The notes beneath the pieces are model-generated. The model was not told the DNA's origin. It made no database searches and saw only the letters and a list, made by a program, of their open reading frames with translations. Positions 35,650-44,207 of a stretch of DNA of 64,000 nucleotides are shown piece by piece (within the stretch, counting starts at the first letter, position 1; every line of letters starts with the position of its first letter). A program made the position numbers and the translations under genes. The stretch is taken from NCBI RefSeq assembly GCF_000425365.1, contig NZ_AUDH01000005.1:1-64000 (forward strand), read 5' to 3'. The stretch is from Rubritepida flocculans DSM 14296 (lineage in GTDB: Bacteria > Pseudomonadota > Alphaproteobacteria > Acetobacterales > Acetobacteraceae).

Positions 35650-35777
35650 CAGGGGCGCATGACTCCCTGCCGAATGATGCCGCCTCTCTCGCCCGCGGCC
35701 TCGGCCTCGCGGCGATGAGCCAGGGCCCGCCGCCGCGGTTCAGCCCGCGTTCAGCGCCCGGGGCGCAGCAAGCCCGC
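35650..35777 (+). promoter_or_regulatory. Upstream region of the PepSY two-component operon with an 11-bp direct repeat
   Basis: At 35738-35759 the sequence GTTCAGC occurs twice with an 11-bp period, GTTCAGCCCGC then GTTCAGCGCCC. Tandem direct repeats one helical turn apart are the usual binding pattern of OmpR/PhoB-type response regulators (established), so this is a candidate autoregulatory site for the regulator two genes downstream. The repeat ends 18 nt before the PepSY start codon, so the transcript start must be close by or upstream of it. Confidence 0.45.
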
Positions 35778-36158
35778 ATGCGCCGACGCCTGCTTGCGGT
35801 TCTCGCCCCCGCCTTCGCCCTCGCGCCGCTCGCCCTGCCGGGGTCGGGGCGGGCGCGCGCCAGCGAAAGGCGCGACCATGAGCGCGCGCGCGCCGCGCTG
35901 GAGGCGGGGCAGATCCGCCCCCTCTCCGACCTGTTGGCCGAGGTGGAGCGCCGCTTCCGCGGCCGCGTCATCGAGGCCGAGCTGGAGCGCGACGACGCCC
36001 AGTGGCTCTACGAGCTCAAGATCCTGCCGCCCAACGGGCGCGTCTTCATCGTCGAGCTGGATGCGGCCACCGGCCAGCTTCTGCGCTCGCGCGGGCCGGT
36101 GCAGGAGCGCGCGCCGGGCGAGACCGCCGCCCCCCGCCCGGGCCCGGCCCTGCGCTGA
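35778..36158 (+). CDS. Periplasmic PepSY-domain protein
   Basis: A 126-residue exported protein. Start ATG 35778 gives MRRRLLAVLAPAFALAPLAL, a signal peptide; cleavage is likely near residue 29. Residues about 30-105 form one PepSY domain (ARAALEAGQIRPLSDLLAEVERRFRGRVIEAELER, then YELKILPPNGRVFIVELDAATGQLL). Small PepSY proteins encoded next to OmpR-type systems are thought to modulate the sensor kinase in the periplasm (inference from recurrent linkage). It is first in a three-gene operon with the regulator and kinase, separated from the regulator by 52 nt. Confidence 0.8.
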   Translation: MRRRLLAVLAPAFALAPLALPGSGRARASERRDHERARAALEAGQIRPLSDLLAEVERRFRGRVIEAELERDDAQWLYELKILPPNGRVFIVELDAATGQLLRSRGPVQERAPGETAAPRPGPALR

Positions 36159-36210
36159 GACCCCGCCGCCGCCATGGACCACCCCCCCGCCGCGGGTGCA
36201 AGCTGAGGCC

Positions 36211-36873
36211 ATGCGCCTGCTCGTCGTCGAGGATCACGCGCAACTGAGCGCGCAGCTCCGCCAGGGGCTGAGCGAGGCCGGATTCGTCGTGGATGTCGCC
36301 GCCGACGGCGAGGAGGGCGCGCATCTGGGCGAGACCGAGCCCTATGACGCGGTGGTGCTCGATCTCGGCCTGCCCCGGCTCGACGGCCTGTCCGTGCTGC
36401 GGCGCTGGCGGGCGGGGGGGCGGAGCATGCCCGTGCTGATCCTCACCGCGCGCGACGCCTGGAGCGAGAAGGTGGAGGGGCTGAACGCCGGCGCCGACGA
36501 CTACCTCGCCAAGCCCTTCGCCATGGGCGAGCTGGTGGCGCGGCTCAACGCGCTGATCCGCCGCGCGAGCGGCGTGGCCTCGCCGGTGCTGCGCTTCGGC
36601 CCCGTCGCGCTCGACACCGCGACCCGCATGGTCACGCGCGAGGGGCAGCCCGTGCGCCTCACCGCGCTGGAATACGGGCTGTTCCAGTATCTGGCCCTGC
36701 ATGCGGGCCGCCCCGTCTCCAAGACCGAGCTGACCGAGCATCTCTACGCGCAGGATTTCGACCGCGATTCGAACACGCTCGAGGTCATCGTCGCGCGGCT
36801 GCGGCGCAAGCTGGGCGAGGGGCTGATCGAGACCATCCGCGGCCAGGGATACCGGCTGCTGCCGCCGCGATGA
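36211..36873 (+). CDS. OmpR-family response regulator
   Basis: A 220-residue DNA-binding regulator. The receiver domain (1-115) has phospho-acceptor Asp51 in VVLDLGLPRLDG, conserved Thr in ILTARD and Lys in YLAKPFAMGEL. The winged helix domain (about 125-220) ends RRKLGEGLIETIRGQGYRL. Its partner kinase is encoded immediately downstream with an ATGA overlap. The direct repeat before the PepSY gene is its best candidate binding site. Confidence 0.93.
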   Translation: MRLLVVEDHAQLSAQLRQGLSEAGFVVDVAADGEEGAHLGETEPYDAVVLDLGLPRLDGLSVLRRWRAGGRSMPVLILTARDAWSEKVEGLNAGADDYLAKPFAMGELVARLNALIRRASGVASPVLRFGPVALDTATRMVTREGQPVRLTALEYGLFQYLALHAGRPVSKTELTEHLYAQDFDRDSNTLEVIVARLRRKLGEGLIETIRGQGYRLLPPR

Positions 36874-38234
36874 ACGCCGCGCCGCCGCGCCTGCCGCGCA
36901 GCGGTTCGCTGACCTGGCGGCTTGCGGCCTCGGCCGCCTTCTGGGTGGCCATGGGGCTCGGGCTCATCGGCTGGTTCGTGATCCGCACCGACGCGCGCCA
37001 GATCGAGGCCGCGGCCGATGCGCGCATCGAGCGCCAGCTCGATGCGCTGGTCGCCGCCGTGGCCTTCGACCGCGCCCTCGGCCCGCTGCTGACCCGCCCG
37101 CTCGCGGATCCGGAGTTCGAGAGGCCGCTTTCGGGCTTCTACTGGCAGCTCACCGGGCCCGGGGGCACGGTGCTCACCTCGCGCTCGCTGTGGGATTCGC
37201 GCCTGCCGCCGCCCCGGCCGGGGGAGGGGCGGCTGGTGGCGCGCGACCTCTGGGGCCCGCGCGGCGAGGCGCTGCGCGTGCTGGAGCGCGAGGTGACCAT
37301 CGAGGCGCCGGGCGGGCGGGTGCCTATTTCCGTGCAGCTCGCCGTGCCGCGCGCCGCCATCGACGAGGAGATCCTGAGCCTGCGCCGCGGCGTGGTGCTC
37401 GCCTTCGCCATGCTGGGCGCGGGGCTCGTCGTCGTCGTGGTCGGGCTGGTGGTCTGGGGGCTGAGGCCGCTGCGCCGCACCCAGGAGGAGCTGGTGGAGG
37501 TGCGCGAGGGCCGGCGCCAGCACATGGACGTGACCGCGCCCTCCGAGATCGCGCCGCTGGTCGAGGAGATCGAGGCGCTGATCGAGCAGAACCGCGCCAC
37601 GGTGGAGCGCGCGCGCCACCATGTCGGCAACCTCGCCCATGCGCTCAAGACGCCCATCGCCGTGCTGCGCAACGCGCTCGACAGCGGCGACGCCGAGGCC
37701 GCGCGCGCCCAGGCGATGACGCTCGACCGGCTGGTGCAGCACCATCTGCGCCGCGCCCGGGCCGGGGCGCTGGCCGGCAGCGCGGCGGGCGAGAGCGCGC
37801 CCCATGAGGTGGCGCAGGCGGTGGCCACCGCGCTCTCGCGCCTCACCGCGCAGCGCGGCCTCGCGATCGAGGTGCGCGGCGAGCGCGCGGCGCGCGTGCG
37901 CGCCGACGCCCAGGACCTGACAGAGATGCTGGGCAACCTGATCGAGAACGCGACCAAATTCGCCGCCCGCCGCGTGCGGGTCACGGTCAGCGCGCCGCGC
38001 GGCCTGCCCGTGGCCATCGAGATCGAGGACGACGGGCCGGGCCTGTCGCCGGGCGAGGATGCGGCGGCGCTGGCCCGCGGCGTGCGGCTCGACGAATCCA
38101 AGGCGGGCTCGGGCCTCGGCCTCGCCATCGTGAACGATCTGGCGCAGCTCTACGGCGGGCGGCTCAGCCTGGGCGCGAGCCCGTCGCTGGGCGGGCTGCG
38201 CGCGCGGCTCGAACTGCCCCCCAGCCGGGGGTGA
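36870..38234 (+). CDS. Membrane sensor histidine kinase
   Basis: A 454-residue kinase. Two membrane segments (about 17-38 and 172-195) enclose a periplasmic sensor of about 130 residues, followed by a HAMP-like linker. The phospho-acceptor is His257 in NLAHALKTPIAV, and the ATPase domain has NLIENATKF, EDDGPGL and GSGLGLAIV. The layout resembles PhoQ-like kinases with an HxLKTP box. It is translationally coupled to the response regulator. The stimulus is unknown; the PepSY partner suggests an envelope or metal/peptide cue (inference). Confidence 0.92.
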   Translation: MNAAPPRLPRSGSLTWRLAASAAFWVAMGLGLIGWFVIRTDARQIEAAADARIERQLDALVAAVAFDRALGPLLTRPLADPEFERPLSGFYWQLTGPGGTVLTSRSLWDSRLPPPRPGEGRLVARDLWGPRGEALRVLEREVTIEAPGGRVPISVQLAVPRAAIDEEILSLRRGVVLAFAMLGAGLVVVVVGLVVWGLRPLRRTQEELVEVREGRRQHMDVTAPSEIAPLVEEIEALIEQNRATVERARHHVGNLAHALKTPIAVLRNALDSGDAEAARAQAMTLDRLVQHHLRRARAGALAGSAAGESAPHEVAQAVATALSRLTAQRGLAIEVRGERAARVRADAQDLTEMLGNLIENATKFAARRVRVTVSAPRGLPVAIEIEDDGPGLSPGEDAAALARGVRLDESKAGSGLGLAIVNDLAQLYGGRLSLGASPSLGGLRARLELPPSRG

Positions 38235-38261
38235 AGCGGGCCGCCGCCCGCATCATCGCCT

Positions 38262-39446
38262 TCAGCCCCGCCCTTCCTGCCCCGCCTCCAGGATGCTCGC
38301 GAGGAAGGCGGTGAAGCCGAGCTGCAGCCCCGCCACCGCCACCGTGCTCCAGACGAGGAAGAGCCGCGGCGAGACGGGGTCCTCGATGTCGCCGAAGCCC
38401 GCCCCCGCCCAGCCGCCGAAGGTGGCGGCCATGCCGGCCACGCCCGCGAGCAGCAGCAGCGCGGCCAGGATCAGGCCGCTCTCCAGCATGGGCAGGCGCC
38501 GCCACCAGGACTCGCGCATCGGCGGCAGATAGCCGCGCCGCATGCCGACGAGCCGCGAGATCAGCGCGAAGGCCACCGCCTGCATCCCCGCGAGCAGGAA
38601 GAGGCATCCCGCCATCAGGCTGTGCAGGTCGAGCCGCACGGGACCGAGCACGACGGGCCCGCCCGCCAGCAGCAGCACCAAGCCGGCCCCGAGCCCGAGC
38701 AGCGCAAGCCCCGGATAGAGGAACAGCCAGCGGGGCGAATAGAACAGCAGGAAGCGCAGATGCCGCCAGCCGTCGCGCCAGGTGCGCAGATGCGGCGGGC
38801 GGGACCGCCCGTCCGGGCGCAGCCGTGTGGGCACCTCGGCGATGCGATAGCCCGCCAGCGCGGCGCGCACCACCATCTCCGAGGCGAACTCCATCCCCGG
38901 CGTGACGAGATTGAGCGCGAGGATGCGCTCGCGCGAGAATCCGCGGATGCCGCAGTGGAAATCCCCCGTCGGCACGCGGAAGAAGAGCCGGCCGAGGAAG
39001 GAGAGCACGGGGTTGCCGAGCCAGCGGTGCAGGAAGGGCATCGCCCCCTTCTCGATGCCGCCGCGGAAGCGGTTGCCCATCACGAGCTCCGCCCCGCCGC
39101 GCAGCGCCTCCACGAAGGCGTCGAGATTCGCGAAATCGTAGCTGTGGTCGCTGTCGCCCATGATGACGAAGCGCCCGCGCGCGGCGGCGATGCCCCCGCG
39201 CAGCGCCGCGCCGTAGCCGCGCTCGGCCACCGGCACGACGCGCGCGCCGAGGGATTCGGCGATGGCCTGGCTGCCGTCGGTGCTGCCGTTGTCGGCCACC
39301 AGCACCTCGCCTCTGACGCCGCTGCGCGCGAGGAAGGCCTGCGCGTCGCGGATGCAGAGCGCGAGGGTCTCCGCCTCGTTGAGGCAGGGCATGAGGATGG
39401 TGAGTTCGAGCTCGCCTTCGGCGGGCGCGGGGGAGGGGGTGGTCAT
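38262..39446 (-). CDS. Membrane-anchored family 2 glycosyltransferase (polyprenyl-phosphate sugar type)
   Basis: A 394-residue protein. Residues 10-235 are a GT2 domain: LTILMPCLNEAETL, VADNGSTDGS, MGDSDHSYDF (the metal-binding DxD-type site) and GNRFRGG. The C-terminal third has about four membrane helices. This resembles dolichyl/undecaprenyl-phosphate mannose or glucose synthases, which load a lipid carrier for envelope glycan modification. It lies 104 nt after livM of the second transporter on the same strand, with no functional link evident. Confidence 0.83.
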   Translation of the reverse strand: MTTPSPAPAEGELELTILMPCLNEAETLALCIRDAQAFLARSGVRGEVLVADNGSTDGSQAIAESLGARVVPVAERGYGAALRGGIAAARGRFVIMGDSDHSYDFANLDAFVEALRGGAELVMGNRFRGGIEKGAMPFLHRWLGNPVLSFLGRLFFRVPTGDFHCGIRGFSRERILALNLVTPGMEFASEMVVRAALAGYRIAEVPTRLRPDGRSRPPHLRTWRDGWRHLRFLLFYSPRWLFLYPGLALLGLGAGLVLLLAGGPVVLGPVRLDLHSLMAGCLFLLAGMQAVAFALISRLVGMRRGYLPPMRESWWRRLPMLESGLILAALLLLAGVAGMAATFGGWAGAGFGDIEDPVSPRLFLVWSTVAVAGLQLGFTAFLASILEAGQEGRG

Positions 39447-39550
39447 GGCGTCCGGATCGTTCGCGCCCTCACTGGGCCAGCGCCGCGCCGATGTCGAGGG
39501 TCATGGCCGCGGCCGGCACCTCCGCCAGGGGCGTCCTTGCTCCGGCCGCA

Positions 39551-40486
39551 TCAGCGCCCCGGCCGCTCGCCCAGCAGCCCCTGCGGGCGGTGGAGGAGGA
39601 TGAGCTGCAGCGCGAGGCCGATGAGGAAGAGCCGCACATAGGCCGCGCGCGTCGCCGCCTCGCCGGGAAGCTGGGCGGCGAGGAAGTCGCTCGCCGCCCA
39701 GATCGCCCAGACCGCGACCGCGCCCAGGATGGCGCCGCGGTTGTTTCCCGAACCCCCCGCGATCAGCATGACCCAGACGAGGAAGGTGGCGGTGACGGGG
39801 TCGAGCGCATCGGGCCCCATGAACTTGAAGAAGCCCGCGAGCATCGCCCCCGCGAGCCCCATGCAGCCCGCCCCCAGCACGAAGGCAGCGAGGCGGAAGG
39901 CGCCCGGGTTCTTGCCCACCGCCTTCGCCGCCTCCTCGTCCTCGCGGATGGCGCGCAGCGTGCGGCCGAAGGGGCTCCTCGCCGTCGCCTCGGCCATGGC
40001 GTAGAGCCCCGCCGCCACCAGCAGCACCAGGGCGAGGAAGGCGAACTGCCCCGCGGGCTCGCCCAGGGATTCGAGCGGGCGCGGAATGCCCGGCACGCCG
40101 AGCGGCCCGCCCGTCAGCCAGTCCTCGTTGCGCACGACCAAGCGCAGGATCTCGCCGATGCCGATGGTGGCGATGGCGAGGTAGTCCGCCCGCAGCCGCA
40201 GCGCCGCCGCGCCGACGGGCAGGGCGAGCAGCGCGCCGGCCAGCGCGGCCAGGGGCCAGGCCACCCACCAGGGCCAGCCGAAGCCGCCCCCATGGGCCGC
40301 GCTCTGCTGCGCGCTCTCGGGCGCCGTCAGCAGCGCGGCCGTGTAGGCGCCCACCGCCAGGAAGCCGAGGCCGCCGAAATTCATCAGCCCCGTCAGCCCC
40401 CATTGCAGGTTCAGCCCGAGCGCGAGGCAGGCATAGACGCCCGCCAGGGTCAGCATGGTGGCGAGGTAGAGAAGGGCGGCTTCCAT
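39551..40486 (-). CDS. Branched-chain-type ABC transporter permease (LivM), second system
   Basis: A 311-residue permease with about nine membrane segments and the LivM hallmarks CLALGLNLQWGLTGLMNFGGLGFLAVGAYT and ARSPFGRTLRAIREDEEAAKAVGKNP. It completes a LivHMGF-plus-binding-protein transporter encoded between 39551 and 44133. The start shares a base with the livH stop. The nearby deacylase genes suggest cargo such as an N-acylated amino acid or small peptide (inference). Confidence 0.9.
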   Translation of the reverse strand: MEAALLYLATMLTLAGVYACLALGLNLQWGLTGLMNFGGLGFLAVGAYTAALLTAPESAQQSAAHGGGFGWPWWVAWPLAALAGALLALPVGAAALRLRADYLAIATIGIGEILRLVVRNEDWLTGGPLGVPGIPRPLESLGEPAGQFAFLALVLLVAAGLYAMAEATARSPFGRTLRAIREDEEAAKAVGKNPGAFRLAAFVLGAGCMGLAGAMLAGFFKFMGPDALDPVTATFLVWVMLIAGGSGNNRGAILGAVAVWAIWAASDFLAAQLPGEAATRAAYVRLFLIGLALQLILLHRPQGLLGERPGR

Positions 40487-41370
40487 CAGCCCATCCCCTT
40501 GAACAGCCCCTGCGGGCGGAAGATCAGCACGAGGATCAGCACCGCGAAGGCCACGGCGGTCTTGTAGGAGGGGTCGAGCAGCGGCGCGGTGCCGATCCAG
40601 GGGTAGGAGGAAAGCTCCTCCGCGAGGCCCAGGATCAGCCCGCCCAGCGCCGCCCCCCAGGGCCGGCCGATCCCGCCCAGTATGGCCGCGGCGAAGGCCG
40701 CGAGCAGCACGTTGAAGCCGAGCAGCGGCGTGAGCTCCGTGTCGATGGCGAGGAACACGCCCGCGATGGCGGCCAGCCCGGCCGAGACGGCCCAGGTGAG
40801 GCGGATCACGCCGGCCACCGGCACGCCGGTGACGCGCGCGAGGTCGGGGTCATCGGCCATGGCGCGCATGGCCCGGCCCGCCCGGCTGTGGGAGAGCAGC
40901 AGATGCACCGCCAGCGCCGCCGCCAGCGCCCCGCCCAGGATGAACAGGTGCCGCTGCTGGATGCGGATCTCGCCCAGGAAGAGCGGCGGCGTGAAGCCGC
41001 GCGCGTAGCTCTCCGGCGTCGGGCCCCAGATCAGGTAGACGAGGGCGCGGATCATCAGCGCCACGCCGAAGGAGGAGATGAGCAGCACCGCCGGGGCGGA
41101 GCGGCGCAGCGGCGCGTAGAAGGCGCGGTCGGCCGCCAGCGCCACGGGGATGGTGGCCAGCACCGCGACGGGAATGGCGAGCCAGGGCGAGACGCCGAGC
41201 ACCCCCACCGCCACCAGCGCCGCATAGGCGCCCCAGGTCATCAGATCCCCATGCGCGAAATGGGCGAAGCGCATCACGCCATAGACGAGCGAGACGCCTG
41301 CGGCGGCCAGCGCGTAGATGCTGCCGAGCACCAGGCCCGGGATCAGGTAGAAGGTGACGAACTCGATCAT
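40486..41370 (-). CDS. Branched-chain-type ABC transporter permease (LivH), second system
   Basis: A 294-residue permease with about eight membrane helices. Hallmarks are PGLVLGSIYALAAAGVSLVYGVMRFAHFAHGDLM near the N-terminus and RAMADDPDLARVTGVPV in the cytoplasmic loop. It begins 3 nt after livF and overlaps livM, so the permeases are made together. It differs clearly from the first system's LivH and is not a recent duplicate. Confidence 0.9.
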   Translation of the reverse strand: MIEFVTFYLIPGLVLGSIYALAAAGVSLVYGVMRFAHFAHGDLMTWGAYAALVAVGVLGVSPWLAIPVAVLATIPVALAADRAFYAPLRRSAPAVLLISSFGVALMIRALVYLIWGPTPESYARGFTPPLFLGEIRIQQRHLFILGGALAAALAVHLLLSHSRAGRAMRAMADDPDLARVTGVPVAGVIRLTWAVSAGLAAIAGVFLAIDTELTPLLGFNVLLAAFAAAILGGIGRPWGAALGGLILGLAEELSSYPWIGTAPLLDPSYKTAVAFAVLILVLIFRPQGLFKGMG

Positions 41371-41373
41371 CGC

Positions 41374-42078
41374 TCAGGCGCCCAGGAACATGCGGCCGAT
41401 CTCCGGGTTGGCGGCCACGGCGGGCCCCCTGTCCTCGAAGCGGTTGCGGCCCTGGGCGAGGACGAGGCCGCGGTCGGCGATGGCGAGCGCAGGGCGTGCG
41501 TTCTGCTCCACCATCAGCACGGCGATGCCGGCCGCGGCGATGGCCTGCACGCGCTCGAAGATCAGCGCGCAGAACTTGGGCGAGAGGCCCGCCGTCGGCT
41601 CGTCCAGCATGATGAGCTTGGGGGCGAGCATCAGCGCCCTCCCCACCGCCAGCATCTGCCGCTGCCCGCCCGAGAGGCTGCCCGCCAGCGCGCGACGCCT
41701 GGTCTTGAGGTCGGGGAAGGTCGCGTAGGCGCGCTCCAGCCCCTCCGCGCTGGCCTCGGGGCGCACATAGGCGCCCATGCGGAGGTTCTCCTCCACCGTC
41801 AGCGAGGGGAAGACGTTGCGCTCCTGCGGCACATAGGCGAGGCCGCGGCCCACCATCTCCTCCGCCGGGCGGTTCGTGATCTCCGCGCCGTCGAAGCGGA
41901 TCGCGCCCTGGCGCACGCGAACGAGCCCGGCCACCGCCTTCATCGCGGTGGATTTCCCCGCCCCGTTGGGGCCGATGATGACGAGGATCTCGGCCGGCGC
42001 CACCTGGAAGGAGACGCCCTGGAGGATGTCGGCCTCGCCATAGCCGCCCACCACCTCCCGCACCTCGAGCAGGCTCAT
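41374..42078 (-). CDS. Branched-chain-type ABC transporter ATP-binding protein (LivF), second system
   Basis: A 234-residue ATPase with Walker A GPNGAGKST, signature LSGGQRQMLAVGRALM and Walker B LIMLDEPTAGLSP. The LivF-type VEQNARPALAIADRG follows. Start MSLLEVREVVGGYG at 42078 matches the domain beginning; longer in-frame starts reach back toward the livG stop. It lies 43 nt after livG. Confidence 0.92.
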   Translation of the reverse strand: MSLLEVREVVGGYGEADILQGVSFQVAPAEILVIIGPNGAGKSTAMKAVAGLVRVRQGAIRFDGAEITNRPAEEMVGRGLAYVPQERNVFPSLTVEENLRMGAYVRPEASAEGLERAYATFPDLKTRRRALAGSLSGGQRQMLAVGRALMLAPKLIMLDEPTAGLSPKFCALIFERVQAIAAAGIAVLMVEQNARPALAIADRGLVLAQGRNRFEDRGPAVAANPEIGRMFLGA

Positions 42079-42121
42079 CGCGCCCCCGCCGCGGCGCGGG
42101 GCGGTGACCATCCGCCGCCCA

Positions 42122-42901
42122 TCACGCCGCCTCGATCGCCATGCCGAGATAGGCCTCGGCCACCACCGGGTCGGCGCGGACCTCCTCCATGCTGCCGCTC
42201 GCGATCACGCGGCCTTCCGCCATGCAGTGGACGGGCGCGCAAAGCTCGGCCACCAGGTCGAGGTCATGCTCGATCACGAGGAAGGTGATCCCCTCCTCGC
42301 GGTTCAGCCGCGCGATGCCGGCCGCGATCTCGCGCAGCAGGGTGCGGTTCACCCCCGCCGCCGGTTCGTCGAGCAGGATCACGCGCGCGCCGCTCATCAG
42401 CGCCCGGCCGAGCTCGACCAGCTTCTTCTGCCCGCCGGAGAGGGCGCTGGCCGGGGCCTCCGCGTGGCGGGCGAGGTTGAGCCGCTCGAGCACCGCATCG
42501 GCACGGGCGGCGAGTGCCGCCTCCTCGCGCGCGATGCGCCCGCGCGCGAACCAGGGCGCGGGCAGCCGCTCACCCGCCTGGTCGCGCGCGGCGACCATCA
42601 GGTTCTCGCGCACGGTGAGCCGGGCGAAGAGGCGCGGGATTTGGAAGGTGCGCGCGAGCCCCGCCGCGTGCAGCGCCCAGGGGCTCTGGCCCGTCACCTC
42701 GCGGCCGAACAGGCGCACATGCCCCGCATCGGGTCGGTGGAAGCCCGCGATGGCGGCGAAGGCGGTGGATTTCCCCGCGCCATTGGGCCCGATCAGCCCG
42801 GTGATCGAGCCCTCGGGCACGGCGAAGGAGACGCCATCGAGGGCGGTGACGCCCCCGAAGCGCTTCACCAGCCCCTCGACCTCCAGCGCGGCTGCGCTCA
42901 C
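42122..42901 (-). CDS. Branched-chain-type ABC transporter ATP-binding protein (LivG), second system
   Basis: A 259-residue ATPase with Walker A GPNGAGKST, the LivG-type LARTFQIPRLFARLTVRENLMVA, signature ALSGGQKKLVELGRALM, Walker B VILLDEPAAGVN and His in VIEHDLDLV. The GTG start at 42901 overlaps the binding-protein stop as GTGA, which is preferred to an ATG upstream inside that gene. Confidence 0.92.
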   Translation of the reverse strand: MSAAALEVEGLVKRFGGVTALDGVSFAVPEGSITGLIGPNGAGKSTAFAAIAGFHRPDAGHVRLFGREVTGQSPWALHAAGLARTFQIPRLFARLTVRENLMVAARDQAGERLPAPWFARGRIAREEAALAARADAVLERLNLARHAEAPASALSGGQKKLVELGRALMSGARVILLDEPAAGVNRTLLREIAAGIARLNREEGITFLVIEHDLDLVAELCAPVHCMAEGRVIASGSMEEVRADPVVAEAYLGMAIEAA

Positions 42902-44133
42902 TCGCTGAGCTGCGCGACCGAGGTGAGCCGCCCGCCCCGCACGGCCCAATGCTCGATGCGGCCCTGGGCGTCGCCGGTGGCGTTGAACTCCACGGGGCCG
43001 GAGGCGCCCTCGTAGTTCACCTTGGCGCCGCGCGCGATGAGGTCGCGCGCGCGGGCGAACTCGCCGGGGCCCACCACCTCGCCCGGGCCATTGGCCACGG
43101 TGCGGAGGTTGGCGCGGATGGCGGCGCGCTCGGCGCTGCCGGCGGCCTGGATGGCGAGGCCGATCACATAGGCCGCGTCATAGGCCTGGGCGACGAAGGC
43201 CGCGCCGGGGTCCATCTGCGGGTTGGCGCGGCGGAAGGCGGCGGCATAGGCCTCGCGCCGCTCGGGCGCGGCGGCGGTGCCGGGGCCGGTGCCGAACATC
43301 CCCTCCAGCGCGCGCGCGCCGATCTGGTCGATCACGCCCTGGTCGCGCATGCCGTCGGTGCCGATGTAGCGCTGGAAGAAGCCGTTCTCGATGGAGTTGC
43401 GCAGGATGGTGTTGCCGCCCGAGGCCGGGTAGCCGATCAGCAGCAGCGCCTGCGGGTTGCCCGTGCGCGCGAGCGTCTGCAGCTCGGCGCGGTAGGAGGG
43501 GCGGTTCTCCTCGTAGTTCTGCGCGCCCGCGACGGTGCCGCCGCGCGCCTGGAAGGCGGCGGTGAAGCTGCCCGCGAGGCCGCGGCCGTAGTCGTTGTTG
43601 ATGGCCATGATGGCCACGCGCTCGATGCCCGCCTCGCGCACCAGGCGCGCGAGCACCTGGCCCTGCAGCCCGTCGGGGACGGCGGTGCGGAACACCGTGT
43701 CGTTGTCGTTGATCTGGCTGACGGCCGGCGCGGTGGCCGAGGGGCTCACGATGGGCACGCCCGCCGGCACCGTCACGGCGTTGGCCACCGCGATGGTGAT
43801 GCCCGAGGCCATGGGGCCGATGATGGCCGAGACGTTCTCGGCCTGCACGAGGCGGGTGGCGACCGTCACGCCCGCCTGGGGGTTCGTCTGGTCATCGGCC
43901 TCGACCATCTGCAGCCGCCGGCCGTTCAGCACGCCGCCCGCGGCGTTCATCTCCTCGAAGGCCAGCACGATGCCGGCGCGGATGGGCGGCACGAAGGCCG
44001 CGAGCCCGCCGGTGGCGGAGAGGATCACGCCGATGCGGATGGCCTCGCCCTGGGCGCGGGCGAGGGAGGGCGCGAAAAGGCTGGCGGCGCCGGCGGCCAG
44101 CGCGGCGCGGCGGGGCAGGCGGAGGGCGGTCAT
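42898..44133 (-). CDS. ABC transporter periplasmic binding protein (LivK type), second system
   Basis: A 411-residue exported binding protein. The signal has LPRRAALAAGAASLFAPSLARAQ with a twin-arginine-like pair. The ligand domain starts AIRIGVILSATGGLAAFVPP and contains ADDQTNPQAG, GPMASGITIAVA and MAINNDYGRGLAGSF. It is first of its five-gene transport operon, with AGGGAG as ribosome site. It is more like general amino-acid LivK proteins than the two paralogues at 19.5-22.0 kb. Confidence 0.88.
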   Translation of the reverse strand: MTALRLPRRAALAAGAASLFAPSLARAQGEAIRIGVILSATGGLAAFVPPIRAGIVLAFEEMNAAGGVLNGRRLQMVEADDQTNPQAGVTVATRLVQAENVSAIIGPMASGITIAVANAVTVPAGVPIVSPSATAPAVSQINDNDTVFRTAVPDGLQGQVLARLVREAGIERVAIMAINNDYGRGLAGSFTAAFQARGGTVAGAQNYEENRPSYRAELQTLARTGNPQALLLIGYPASGGNTILRNSIENGFFQRYIGTDGMRDQGVIDQIGARALEGMFGTGPGTAAAPERREAYAAAFRRANPQMDPGAAFVAQAYDAAYVIGLAIQAAGSAERAAIRANLRTVANGPGEVVGPGEFARARDLIARGAKVNYEGASGPVEFNATGDAQGRIEHWAVRGGRLTSVAQLSE

Positions 44134-44174
44134 GGGCGGGTCTCCCTGTCGGCTTCTTTATGGCCGGGGATTAA

Positions 44175-44190
44175 CGCCCCGTCAGGGGCG
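44175..44190 (-). terminator. Hairpin between deacylase gene and transporter operon
   Basis: CGCCCC and GGGGCG arms enclose loop GTCA, 17 nt downstream of the deacylase stop on the minus strand. It is followed by GTTAAT rather than a U-run, so it is at best a weak terminator. It may separate the deacylase pair from the transporter genes. Confidence 0.35.
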
Positions 44191-44207
44191 GCGCAATGCC
44201 GGCCGTC

